64,000 nucleotides of DNA from Bdellovibrionales bacterium (GTDB lineage Bacteria; Bdellovibrionota; Bdellovibrionia; Bdellovibrionales; JAKFYE01), in NCBI GenBank assembly GCA_021731045.1, contig JAKFYE010000026.1, positions 34,045 through 98,044 on the forward strand, given 5' to 3'. The notes below the pieces were generated by a model. The model searched no databases. It saw nothing but the letters and a program-made list of their open reading frames with translations, and was not told the DNA's origin. Position 1 is the stretch's first letter, and every line of letters starts with the position of its first letter. The position numbers were made by a program, and so were the translations under genes. Of the stretch, positions 55,022 through 62,759 are shown piece by piece.

Positions 55022-55534
55022 ATGAGTATTAAGAACTCACACACCAAAACTTATTTTAAAACCTCTGCTAAAAATAGATCCTCAAGATTTTATTTCTTTG
55101 TAGCAAGTTTAATCGCAGCCTTTTCGCTAAGCGTTGGCTGCACAAAATGTTCGCAAAACAAAACAGGTCCAACAAATATGGAAATGCCCGCACTCAAAGC
55201 AGAAGAGATTAAAGAGCTTCGCATCATTGACAACAAAATCGGTGAAGGCGCAATCGCAGAAACTGGAAAAAATGTAACCGTTCACTACACGGGAAAACTT
55301 TTTAATGGGACAAAGTTTGATAGCTCTCATGATCGTAAGGAACCCTTCACTTTTAAACTCGGAGCGGGACAAGTCATTCAAGGGTGGGATATGGGCGTAG
55401 CCGGAATGAAAATCGGAGGGCAACGTGTACTTATTATCCCCCCACATCTTGGGTATGGTGAGCGCGGAGCTGGCAACGTTATTCCGCCAAACTCAATCCT
55501 CATATTTGATGTTGAATTACTTAAAGTTGAATAG
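55022..55534 (+). CDS. FKBP-type peptidyl-prolyl isomerase lipoprotein
   Basis: A 170-aa protein with a lipoprotein signal ending LSVGC (Cys about 40) and a single FKBP domain: VTVHYTGKLFNGTKFDSSHDRKEPFTFKLGAGQVIQGWDMGVAGMKIGG, LIIPPHLGYGERGAGNVIPPNSILIFDVEL. It catalyses proline isomerisation in the envelope, helping fold exported proteins. It has a strong ribosome site (AAAGGAG) and converges on the HNH gene with an 11-base gap. Confidence 0.95.
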   Translation: MSIKNSHTKTYFKTSAKNRSSRFYFFVASLIAAFSLSVGCTKCSQNKTGPTNMEMPALKAEEIKELRIIDNKIGEGAIAETGKNVTVHYTGKLFNGTKFDSSHDRKEPFTFKLGAGQVIQGWDMGVAGMKIGGQRVLIIPPHLGYGERGAGNVIPPNSILIFDVELLKVE

Positions 55535-55545
55535 CTTTTAGGAAC

Positions 55546-55818
55546 TCACAATCTATCACCAACAAAAGTTTTGGCGCCTTTTTTGGTGTTGCACTCTTTG
55601 CATGCTACCACAACGTTACTTTTAACAGAAAAGCCCCCTCGACCAATCGGAACCAAGTGGTCCATCGTCAAATTTTCACGCGCGAATTTTTGCTCACAAT
55701 AATAGCAAAGCCCTTGGTTTAATTTTGCTTTCCACCATTGGGTTTTTCTCAATTCTTTTGCTTTTTCGCGCTCTTTTTTTATATGAGCGGGATCGACGGG
55801 CGCATAAAAATCAGCCAT
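55546..55818 (-). CDS. HNH-endonuclease-fold protein
   Basis: A 90-aa protein with one HNH domain: CYYCEQKFARENLTMDHLVPIGRGGFSVKSNVVVACKECNTKKG, i.e. two Cys pairs for structural zinc and D-H...N for the catalytic metal. Small free-standing HNH proteins are often genome-encoded nucleases of unknown role; this one has no restriction or phage neighbours. It is convergent with the FKBP gene. Confidence 0.9.
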   Translation of the reverse strand: MADFYAPVDPAHIKKEREKAKELRKTQWWKAKLNQGLCYYCEQKFARENLTMDHLVPIGRGGFSVKSNVVVACKECNTKKGAKTFVGDRL

Positions 55819-55897
55819 ATTTTTTTATACTCTTCGTCGATGCGACGCGCAACAAAAAGCTGGGAACTTGTGGCGACTTGTGTTAAATCCTCGAGCT

Positions 55898-56128
55898 ATG
55901 ACCAGTGAAGAAATAAAATCCAGATTACTTAAAACATATACGGACGCAGAAGTCGAAGTTACCGACTTAACGGGAACCCACGATCATTATCAAGTTGCGA
56001 TTCGTACAAACGCTTTGAATAGTCTCACTCGTATCAACCAACATAAAGCCGTTATGTTGGTCTTTGATAAAGAATTAAAATCTGGCGAAATTCATGCTTT
56101 CACATTAAAAATAAGTGCACGGGAGTAA
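55898..56128 (+). CDS. bolA: BolA-family protein
   Basis: A 76-aa BolA/YrbA fold: SEEIKSRLLKTYTDAEVEVTDLTGTHDHYQVAIRT with the conserved HDHY region, then AFTLKISARE at the end. BolA proteins pair with monothiol glutaredoxins to handle iron-sulfur clusters. The start MTSEEIKS at 55898 is preferred over TTG 55868, though its ribosome site is poor. The gene is 3 bases from the glutaredoxin gene, so the expected partner is coded next to it. Confidence 0.93.
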   Translation: MTSEEIKSRLLKTYTDAEVEVTDLTGTHDHYQVAIRTNALNSLTRINQHKAVMLVFDKELKSGEIHAFTLKISARE

Positions 56129-56131
56129 AAT

Positions 56132-56440
56132 ATGAATCCTCAAACAAAAGAACAAATAGAAAAAATGTTGTCTCAAAATAAAGTTTTTTTATTCATGAAG
56201 GGTAATCCACAATTTCCTCAATGTGGTTTTTCGGCACGTGCGATTGCTATTTTACAAAACTTAGGCGCTCAATTTGAAACCTTTAATGTCTTAGAAAATC
56301 CAGAAATCCGTGAAGGTATAAAAGAATACGGAAGTTGGCCGACGATTCCACAATTATACATAAACAAAGAACTTATTGGTGGTAGTGACATCATGATGGA
56401 AATGTACGAAAACGGTGAACTTAAAAAAATATTAGGATAA
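56132..56440 (+). CDS. grxD: Monothiol glutaredoxin (Grx4 type)
   Basis: A 102-aa CGFS glutaredoxin: FMKGNPQFPQCGFSARAI with the cluster-binding CGFS, the GSH-binding WPTIPQLYINKELIGGSDI and a C-terminal helix. It carries [2Fe-2S] clusters and partners with BolA, whose gene lies just before. A short DUF2892-like membrane protein gene follows by 2 bases. Confidence 0.96.
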   Translation: MNPQTKEQIEKMLSQNKVFLFMKGNPQFPQCGFSARAIAILQNLGAQFETFNVLENPEIREGIKEYGSWPTIPQLYINKELIGGSDIMMEMYENGELKKILG

Positions 56441-56442
56441 TC

Positions 56443-56631
56443 ATGCGCTCAAACCTTAGCTTCTTGAGCCGAACGTGGCGTCTCATTTTAGGATTTTTAC
56501 TTACAACATGGTCCATTGCAGGCGGTCCGAGCTGGGGTTACATCGGAGTATATTTACTACTGACTGGCTCGTTTGGTTTTTCTATCTTAAGCCAATTTTT
56601 CATTTCGCGCACAGACACTCACGACCTCTAA
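56443..56631 (+). CDS. Small membrane protein, DUF2892-like
   Basis: A 62-aa protein with two membrane segments: TWRLILGFLLTTWSIAGG and WGYIGVYLLLTGSFGFSIL. This resembles the DUF2892/YgaP membrane part, which in other proteins is often fused to rhodanese. The usual C-P-L-Y ending is replaced by SILSQFF, so the Cys is missing. It is the third gene of the bolA-grxD operon. Confidence 0.75.
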   Translation: MRSNLSFLSRTWRLILGFLLTTWSIAGGPSWGYIGVYLLLTGSFGFSILSQFFISRTDTHDL

Positions 56632-56723
56632 AGCCTCCTAAAGTTCTTTTTTTTGTCGAATTTTTCAACAGGACTTTCTTCGCAAACAGTTCATTTCTCT
56701 CATGATTTTGCCGAAAAGAAGTT

Positions 56724-57428
56724 ATGGCAACCATACTTCTGGTAGATGATGATCATGATATCTTAAACTTTGGCAAAAAAGTATTTGCCGCTGCTGGATA
56801 CGATATCATTACTGCCGAAAACGTTTTAGAAGCCGTCGAGATTCTTCAAGTGAAGGATTTTGATCTTATTATTTCTGACGCCAATATGCCAACCCACAGT
56901 GGTTTTGATTTAGTCGAAACATTAAAATCTGAAGATCGATATAAAAATATTCCGATCGCCCTTCTTACCGCTCGACGTGAACGAGAAGACATCGAACACG
57001 CGATTCGACTTGGGGTTGCTGATTATATTGTTAAGCCAATTGATCCCTCGCTATTAATAAAAAAAGTGCAAGGAATACTTAAAAAAAATCCCCCACGCGA
57101 GCCCGCACTCTTTGATCTTCAAGAGGTAAATATTAGCGTCAGTGGGACACTCGCAACTGAAGTGGAAATTCTCTCGATTTCAGAAATGGGACTCGTCATC
57201 GAAACCCCGAATGTTTTTAACGAAGGTCAATGCATACAAATTGACTCGCCTCTTTTTCAAACTATAAAAATCAAAGCGCCTATCATGAAAATCTTAAGCT
57301 GCGAAAAACAAACGTCTCAAAAATGGCACTCACGCGTCGTTTTTATTGGCGCTACCGACGCGACTCTTCAGCGAATTCGCGCGTGGATCAATACCGAAAC
57401 GGTTAAACACCGTACGCGAGCCGCTTAG
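56724..57428 (+). CDS. Response regulator with PilZ-like output domain
   Basis: A 234-aa protein. The receiver (1-120) shows VDDD, D52 (LIISDANMPTHSG), T83-like LLTARRE and K105-P (YIVKPIDPS). The C-terminal 105 residues have a beta-rich PilZ-like pattern (TEVEILSISEMGLVIET, SRVVFIGA) which may bind cyclic-di-GMP or act as a protein contact; the strict RxxxR/DxSxxG motif is partly missing. First gene of the phosphorelay operon. Confidence 0.85.
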   Translation: MATILLVDDDHDILNFGKKVFAAAGYDIITAENVLEAVEILQVKDFDLIISDANMPTHSGFDLVETLKSEDRYKNIPIALLTARREREDIEHAIRLGVADYIVKPIDPSLLIKKVQGILKKNPPREPALFDLQEVNISVSGTLATEVEILSISEMGLVIETPNVFNEGQCIQIDSPLFQTIKIKAPIMKILSCEKQTSQKWHSRVVFIGATDATLQRIRAWINTETVKHRTRAA

Positions 57429-57442
57429 AAAAGGGAGGGCAC

Positions 57443-57823
57443 ATGAAAATACTTTTAGCCGAAGACGATTCAAATATTGTGGTGGTCATTCGTATGGCCC
57501 TACAGAAACTCGGTGGACATGTAGTCATTCATGCAGCAGACGGATTGAAAGCTTTGGATCTTGCACAAGAACAATCTTTTGATCTTATTTTACTCGACAG
57601 TATGATGCCGGGAAAAGACGGCCTACATGTTTGCCGTGAACTTAAACAAGAGCGTGGATTAGAAACCCCTATTATTTTCTTAAGCGCAAAATCTCAAGAA
57701 AGCGACATCCGTGAGGGCATCGAAATGGGGGCTATTGGCTATATTCAAAAGCCGTTTGACCCTAAAACAATTTGCACGAAAATCGATGATCTCCTAGCTA
57801 ATGTTTTAAGTGAGGCCGCATGA
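57443..57823 (+). CDS. CheY-like response regulator
   Basis: A 126-aa stand-alone receiver with E7-D8-D9, the phosphoacceptor D52 (LILLDSMMPGKDG), LSAKS and K105-P-F (YIQKPFDPKTI). It lies between the PilZ-type regulator and the sensor kinase, overlapping the kinase by 4 bases. Its short length implies a carrier role. Confidence 0.93.
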   Translation: MKILLAEDDSNIVVVIRMALQKLGGHVVIHAADGLKALDLAQEQSFDLILLDSMMPGKDGLHVCRELKQERGLETPIIFLSAKSQESDIREGIEMGAIGYIQKPFDPKTICTKIDDLLANVLSEAA

Positions 57824-59196
57824 AACCATTACGCTTAAAAGTCACATTTTTTACTTTTATGTTAATTCTATTAGGTTGCGGCTCAACAATTTTCGCTCTT
57901 AAAACATTTTTTAACATAAGTGCAGAGAACCAAAGTGTGCGTCAAAGTGTCTTACTGCGCGACTGGGTTGAAGCCTTACCGAATCAACCTATTCGCGATG
58001 AGATTGTTAAAGACCTACAAATTTCGAGAGCCGAGCTGTCGCCAGTTGAACGACAAAATTCTTTAAGCGACATTATTCAAGCCTACAACTCCGGCAACCG
58101 TGCGTTATTAAAAAAACGTGTCGACGCGTTTATCTCCAACGAAAAAAGATATGTCGCAAATTTATCCCCACAAATTATGCGTATGGAACAGCACATGGTT
58201 TACTTTGGGGCGATTGTTATTTCTATTCTTTTTGTTGGCTTGATTGGTCTACGCGGATTCATTGTCAGTAATATTTTTGAACATCTTCAAAATACCACTC
58301 AACGAATGATAGATTTTTTAAATGGAAAATACAGTTATCAATTTGAAGTTCCTCCACCGAATGAAGTCGGTGATTTACAATCGACTTTCAATTCAATGGC
58401 TCAACGAGTACTTCAAAACGTCGAAGAACTCAAAGCTCTCGATGCTGCAAAATCTGATTTCTTAAATATTGCCAGTCATGAACTTCGCACGCCTATGACT
58501 TCAATCAAAGGATCTCTCGGATTACTTACCAGCGGTGTAATGGGCGAAATTCCCGAAGAAGCCCTCCAAATGGTAGAAATTGCCGAAAGTGAAACAAATC
58601 GACTCATTCGCTTGATCAACGATATTTTAGACATGGCCAAAATTGAAGCAGGAAAATTTCCATTAAATTTTGATTGGACAAATATAAATGCTTTGCTGGA
58701 AACCACGCGCGAAGGCTTATTAGGCCTTTCAGGAACTGCCGGTGTTAACGTTCAAGTGAACGCCGAATTATTTGCCGAGTCTTATGCCGATCGAGACCGT
58801 ATCCAACAAGTCATTATGAATTTAGCTTCGAACGCAATTAAGTTTAGCCCTAAAGGATCAACCGTCACGATTGGCTGTTTTGTTGACGAAGACGATATGC
58901 TACGTATTTACGTAACCGACCAAGGCCGAGGTATTAGCCCTGAAGATCAAAAATTATTGTTCGAAAAGTTTCGACAAGTGACCGGGCCTGACAATCCCCT
59001 TGTCCAAGGTACAGGTCTCGGTTTAGCGATTGCGAAGGCTTTAGTCGAAGAACATAATGGGTTTATCGGCGTACACTCAGCTCCTGGAAAAGGGAGCACG
59101 TTCTATTTCACTCTACCTAAATGGCGACATGTTGAGAATGAATCGGATGCCGATACAATTGAACAAAATGATCCTAACTACAGGGCGGCTGCATGA
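57820..59196 (+). CDS. Membrane sensor histidine kinase
   Basis: A 458-aa kinase with two membrane helices (8-30 and 128-152) and a periplasmic or outer loop between them of about 95 residues, then a HAMP linker, HisKA (LNIASHELRTPMTSIKGSLGLL, H220) and the ATPase domain: NLASNAIKFSPKG, YVTDQGRGISPEDQ and GTGLGLAIAKALVEEHNG. The short loop has no recognised sensor fold. The start overlaps the upstream receiver gene and the stop overlaps the Hpt gene, a tightly coupled signalling operon. Confidence 0.95.
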   Translation: MKPLRLKVTFFTFMLILLGCGSTIFALKTFFNISAENQSVRQSVLLRDWVEALPNQPIRDEIVKDLQISRAELSPVERQNSLSDIIQAYNSGNRALLKKRVDAFISNEKRYVANLSPQIMRMEQHMVYFGAIVISILFVGLIGLRGFIVSNIFEHLQNTTQRMIDFLNGKYSYQFEVPPPNEVGDLQSTFNSMAQRVLQNVEELKALDAAKSDFLNIASHELRTPMTSIKGSLGLLTSGVMGEIPEEALQMVEIAESETNRLIRLINDILDMAKIEAGKFPLNFDWTNINALLETTREGLLGLSGTAGVNVQVNAELFAESYADRDRIQQVIMNLASNAIKFSPKGSTVTIGCFVDEDDMLRIYVTDQGRGISPEDQKLLFEKFRQVTGPDNPLVQGTGLGLAIAKALVEEHNGFIGVHSAPGKGSTFYFTLPKWRHVENESDADTIEQNDPNYRAAA

Positions 59197-59543
59197 GCTT
59201 CGACGATATGATGAGTCAATTAAGAAAAGAATACGTTTCGACTTTACCTGAAAAAATTCAAACGATTCGTCATTTTCTAAATTCGGGTGATGCGCTTGGC
59301 GTCCGCGGCGTTTTTCACAAACTTAAAGGCACTGGCGCCACTTATGGCGTACCCGAATTATCTTCGCTCGGTGAAACATTAGAAGCTTATGTCGAAAGTA
59401 ATCCGCAAGATTTAAAATCAGCCGTACCCGATGCACTTGATATTCTCAGCCAAGTTCATGTGTCACGACTAAAAGATGAAGCTTTCAACATCCAAGCCGA
59501 CACACGCTTCCTTCGCATCCGCAAACTCATCAAGAAATCTTAA
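59193..59543 (+). CDS. Hpt-domain phosphotransfer protein
   Basis: A 116-aa Hpt protein with FHKLKGTGATYGVPELS and likely phospho-His H42. It shares four bases with the kinase gene and completes the set receiver-PilZ, receiver, kinase, Hpt: a full multistep phosphorelay in one operon. Confidence 0.9.
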   Translation: MSFDDMMSQLRKEYVSTLPEKIQTIRHFLNSGDALGVRGVFHKLKGTGATYGVPELSSLGETLEAYVESNPQDLKSAVPDALDILSQVHVSRLKDEAFNIQADTRFLRIRKLIKKS

Positions 59544-59857
59544 TTTCTCAACGACACCCTACCAACATAGACTCGCAACTTAGAATTTATATTTAAATCT
59601 CAAATATATCTTAAGCTGGGGGCTTCCTCCATGGTCGCATGAACGCACTTTCGCGCACGTCGTGTGCGCGAATGGACTGCGTCCACCGTGCGTTCAATCC
59701 CCATCTCAAGATATATTTGAGATTTAAATATAAATTCTAAGTTGCGAACCAATTTCGTTAAAGGTCTTAAGCTTACCCAAGTTGATACTTATTCACTTAG
59801 GACAGAGTGGTATAAAGATTGTTTGATCTTGAAAGTTGTCATGATTAAGCTCGAGAT
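59544..59857. other. Intergenic gap mostly filled by palindromic element C
   Basis: This 314-base stretch between the Hpt gene and the oxidoreductase gene holds element C (59573-59747) and about 110 further bases up to the start at 59858, which should contain that gene's promoter. I see no ORF of interest. Confidence 0.5.
59573..59747. repeat. Palindromic element C, 43-bp arms
   Basis: Arms 59573-59615 and 59705-59747 are 43-base inverted copies with one mismatch, AT-rich. The 89-base interior folds again: TGAACGCAC pairs with GTGCGTTCA, TTCGCGCAC with GTGCGCGAA, and TGGAC with GTCCA, i.e. a branched core. It shares no clear sequence with elements A/B or D/E/F beyond the overall plan of long arms around a branched GC-rich core. 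Confidence 0.9.
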
Positions 59858-61246
59858 ATGGAATCAATGACTCAAGATCTTTCTGCAATTGTGGGTGCCA
59901 ACAATGTTTTGAATGATGCGAGTTCGCTTTTGGACTATGGGCGTGATTGGACTCGTTATTATACGCCGACGCCTAAGGCCGTTGTGTTTCCTCAGTCGAC
60001 AGAGCATGTCGCGCAAATCGTAAAATGGGCTTTTAAAAATAAAATTTCGTTGGTTCCTTCTGGTGGACGAACGGGTTTGAGTGGTGCGGCTGTTGCGAAG
60101 AATGGTGAGATTGTTGTTTCATTCGCAAAGATGAATCGCGTGCTTGATTTCAATGAAACAAACATGACCATCACCGTTGAGCCCGGGATGATTACTGAAG
60201 CTCTACAAAATTATGTCGCGGATAAAGGCTATTACTTTCCGGTGGATTTTGCTGCTCGTGGTTCAAGCCAAATTGGCGGTAATGTGGCTACGAATGCTGG
60301 CGGCATTAAAGTTGTTCGCTACGGATTAATGCGAGATTGGATAGCCGGGCTTGAAGTCGTTACGGGTACGGGCGAAATTTTACAACTGAATCAAGGGTTG
60401 ATTAAAAATGCGACGGGGTATGACCTCCGACATTTATACATTGGCAGTGAAGGCACGCTCGGCTTCATTACTAAAATTACTCTGAAATACACTCACCCAC
60501 CTAAACCACTTTCGGTTTTAGTCTTAGGAGTACCCGACACCGAATCTGTGATGAAGGTATTTTCTGAGTTTCGCCAACACACTAAACTCATGGCCTTTGA
60601 ACTTTTCACAGATAAAGCACTGGCTACCGTTTTGGAATCTCATTCCGAACTTTCAAAGCCATTTGAAAATCCGGCCCCAATTTATATTTTAGTTGAGTAC
60701 GAAAAAATGAATGCGACAGCTGACGACGAAGCGCTCTCTGTTTTTGAAACCTGCGTAGAGAAAGGTTGGGTTCATGACGGTGTGTTGTCTCAGAGCGAAA
60801 CTCAATCTAAAAATTTTTGGGCCCTTCGAGAGTTTATCTCCGAAGCATGCTCTAAATACACGCCTTATAAGAACGATATTTCCGTTACGATTTCTAATGT
60901 TCCCGCATTTATGAAACAAACCAACGACGTCTTTAATAAAGCTTATCCTGATTTAAAGGTGATTTGGTTTGGTCATATTGGCGACGGAAATTTGCATATT
61001 AATATTCTTAAGCCAAAAGAACTACCCATGGACGAATTTGTAAAGCGTTGCCAGCAGGTGGATGCTTTACTTTTTAAAACCATCCAACAATTTGGCGGCA
61101 GTATTTCGGCTGAGCACGGTGTCGGGTTAAGCAAAAAACCCTTTCTTCACTACACACGTAGTCCCCAAGAAATTGCGCTGATGAAATCTATAAAAAAAGT
61201 TTTCGATCCCGCCAATATTATTAATCCGGGTAAAGTTTTCGACTAA
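59858..61246 (+). CDS. FAD-linked oxidoreductase, D-2-hydroxyglutarate/D-lactate dehydrogenase type
   Basis: A 462-aa flavoprotein of the VAO/GlcD family. The FAD site shows VPSGGRTGLSGAAVAK, GGNVATNAGGIKVVRYGLMRDWIAGLEVVTG and YIGSEGTLGFITK; the C-terminal part has IWFGHIGDGNLHINIL and SAEHGVGLSKK. Such enzymes oxidise D-2-hydroxyacids. Substrate is not decided by sequence; because serA converges on it 5 bases away, D-2-hydroxyglutarate is the leading guess (SerA can produce it). Confidence 0.9.
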   Translation: MESMTQDLSAIVGANNVLNDASSLLDYGRDWTRYYTPTPKAVVFPQSTEHVAQIVKWAFKNKISLVPSGGRTGLSGAAVAKNGEIVVSFAKMNRVLDFNETNMTITVEPGMITEALQNYVADKGYYFPVDFAARGSSQIGGNVATNAGGIKVVRYGLMRDWIAGLEVVTGTGEILQLNQGLIKNATGYDLRHLYIGSEGTLGFITKITLKYTHPPKPLSVLVLGVPDTESVMKVFSEFRQHTKLMAFELFTDKALATVLESHSELSKPFENPAPIYILVEYEKMNATADDEALSVFETCVEKGWVHDGVLSQSETQSKNFWALREFISEACSKYTPYKNDISVTISNVPAFMKQTNDVFNKAYPDLKVIWFGHIGDGNLHINILKPKELPMDEFVKRCQQVDALLFKTIQQFGGSISAEHGVGLSKKPFLHYTRSPQEIALMKSIKKVFDPANIINPGKVFD

Positions 61247-61251
61247 TACAG

Positions 61252-62469
61252 CTAATATAATATTCGCGTACGAATATTTGTTTTGAGTTTGTTGATTTGC
61301 TCAACCGCAAGCTTGGCTTGGGTTCGCTCCATATCGATAACAAGGTAACCAATATTCGAGTCCGTTGCTAAGAATTGCGCCGTGATATTTGCGCCTAAAT
61401 CCGAAACGATCTTATTGATATCCCTAAGAACTCCCGGCTCGTTTCTATGAATATTAAGAATCCGATCTGCACCTTGGCGTACGGGCAAATCTACCTTTGG
61501 AAAATTCACGGTCCCAAACGTAGAACCGACTTTGATAAAACGCGTGAGGGCCTCAGAAACTTCGCGTCCAATCGCCTCCTGTGCTTCTTCAGTGCTACCT
61601 CCAATATGCGGAGTCAAAATCACATTGGGTAATCCTTGCAGTTCACTTTTAAAAGGTTCGTCTCCACCCTTAGGTTCGTAAGGAAACACATCGAGCGCGG
61701 CTCCGGCAATATCACCATTTTTAAGAGCCGCAACAAGATCTTCTATTATGACCACACTTCCACGGCTCGCATTAATTAAAAAACTTCCTTTTTTCATAAG
61801 AGACAATTGTCTTTTTCCAATTAGTTTTGTTGTCTCGGGAGTTTCGGGAACATGAAGAGTTACAAAGTCTGCCATACGCAAAACGTCTTCTAAAACTTCC
61901 GCTTGCGTAGCATTGCCTAGAGGCAATTTTTTTAGAACATCGAAAAAAATCACGCTGAGTCCTAAAGCTTCTGCTAGCACGCTCACTTGTGAACCAATAT
62001 GACCGTAACCAACTATGCCAACAGTTTTTCCCCGAACTTCGTAAGAACCCGTAGCGGATTTATCCCAAACCCCTTGATGCGCCTTCATACTTTTGTCGCC
62101 CAAGTTTCTCGCCAATGCGATAATTTCGGCAATCACAAGCTCCGCTACACTTCGCGTATTACTATAAGGCGCGTTGAAAACAGGAATGCCTCGTTTATTT
62201 GCGATTTCGGTTTCGATCTGATTGGTACCGATACAAAATGCACCAAAAGTGAGAATGCGTTCAGATTTTTCTAAAACTTTGGCCGTAATTTGTGTTTTCG
62301 AACGAATGCCGATGACATCAAACTCTTTAACAGCTTCTAGCAGTTGAGCTTCCGAATAGGCCGCTTTTTCTGTTTTAACATCGAAGCCTTCTTGACGAAG
62401 TCGATCGGCAGCGACCGGGTGAATGTTTTCAAGCAAGAGGACTTTGAGTTTGTTTTGGTTAAAAGGCAC
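61252..62469 (-). CDS. serA: D-3-phosphoglycerate dehydrogenase
   Basis: A 405-aa enzyme, first step of serine synthesis, with a C-terminal ACT domain for feedback. Motifs: IGIRSKTQITAKVL, FGAFCIGTNQIE, VGYGHIGSQVSVLAEALG, the catalytic INASRGSVV, LTPHIGGSTEEAQEAIG and, in the ACT part, HRNEPGVLRDINKIVSDL. The start is GTG behind GAGGAGAAG. It converges on the FAD-linked dehydrogenase. Element D lies upstream of its start. Confidence 0.96.
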   Translation of the reverse strand: MPFNQNKLKVLLLENIHPVAADRLRQEGFDVKTEKAAYSEAQLLEAVKEFDVIGIRSKTQITAKVLEKSERILTFGAFCIGTNQIETEIANKRGIPVFNAPYSNTRSVAELVIAEIIALARNLGDKSMKAHQGVWDKSATGSYEVRGKTVGIVGYGHIGSQVSVLAEALGLSVIFFDVLKKLPLGNATQAEVLEDVLRMADFVTLHVPETPETTKLIGKRQLSLMKKGSFLINASRGSVVIIEDLVAALKNGDIAGAALDVFPYEPKGGDEPFKSELQGLPNVILTPHIGGSTEEAQEAIGREVSEALTRFIKVGSTFGTVNFPKVDLPVRQGADRILNIHRNEPGVLRDINKIVSDLGANITAQFLATDSNIGYLVIDMERTQAKLAVEQINKLKTNIRTRILY

Positions 62470-62521
62470 AACTTCTCCTCTCTTCTATTTTTATGCGGGT
62501 TAGTGAAAGATTTCAAGGTTT

Positions 62522-62683
62522 TAGGCTCTGTTGACTGAATCAAATATTGAGAGAACGCCGGAAATTTTGCTTATAGCTAGGCGCGAGGAGGCGGATTTAG
62601 CACCGCTAAATCAACGACGAGCAACGACGCTATAAGTAAAATTAACTAGTTATCTCGATATTTGATTCAGTCAACAGAGCCTA
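62522..62683. repeat. Palindromic element D, 31-bp arms
   Basis: Outer arms 62522-62552 and 62653-62683 (31 bases, one G-T wobble); a second stem 62563-62577 with 62629-62643 (14 of 15); a third, perfect 8-bp hairpin 62594-62601/62605-62612. Between are GCGCGAGGAGGCG and CGACGAGCAACGACGC. The outer arms carry CTCTGTTGA/TCAACAGAG, as in element A. It lies in the gap between divergent serA and the sigma-54 activator gene, not at a gene end. Confidence 0.92.
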
Positions 62684-62759
62684 ATGCGCAACATTTGGAT
62701 GACGAGACTCTCAAATTTGCTTACAGTTTGAAAAGAACGATGATTCGAGATGCGCAACC

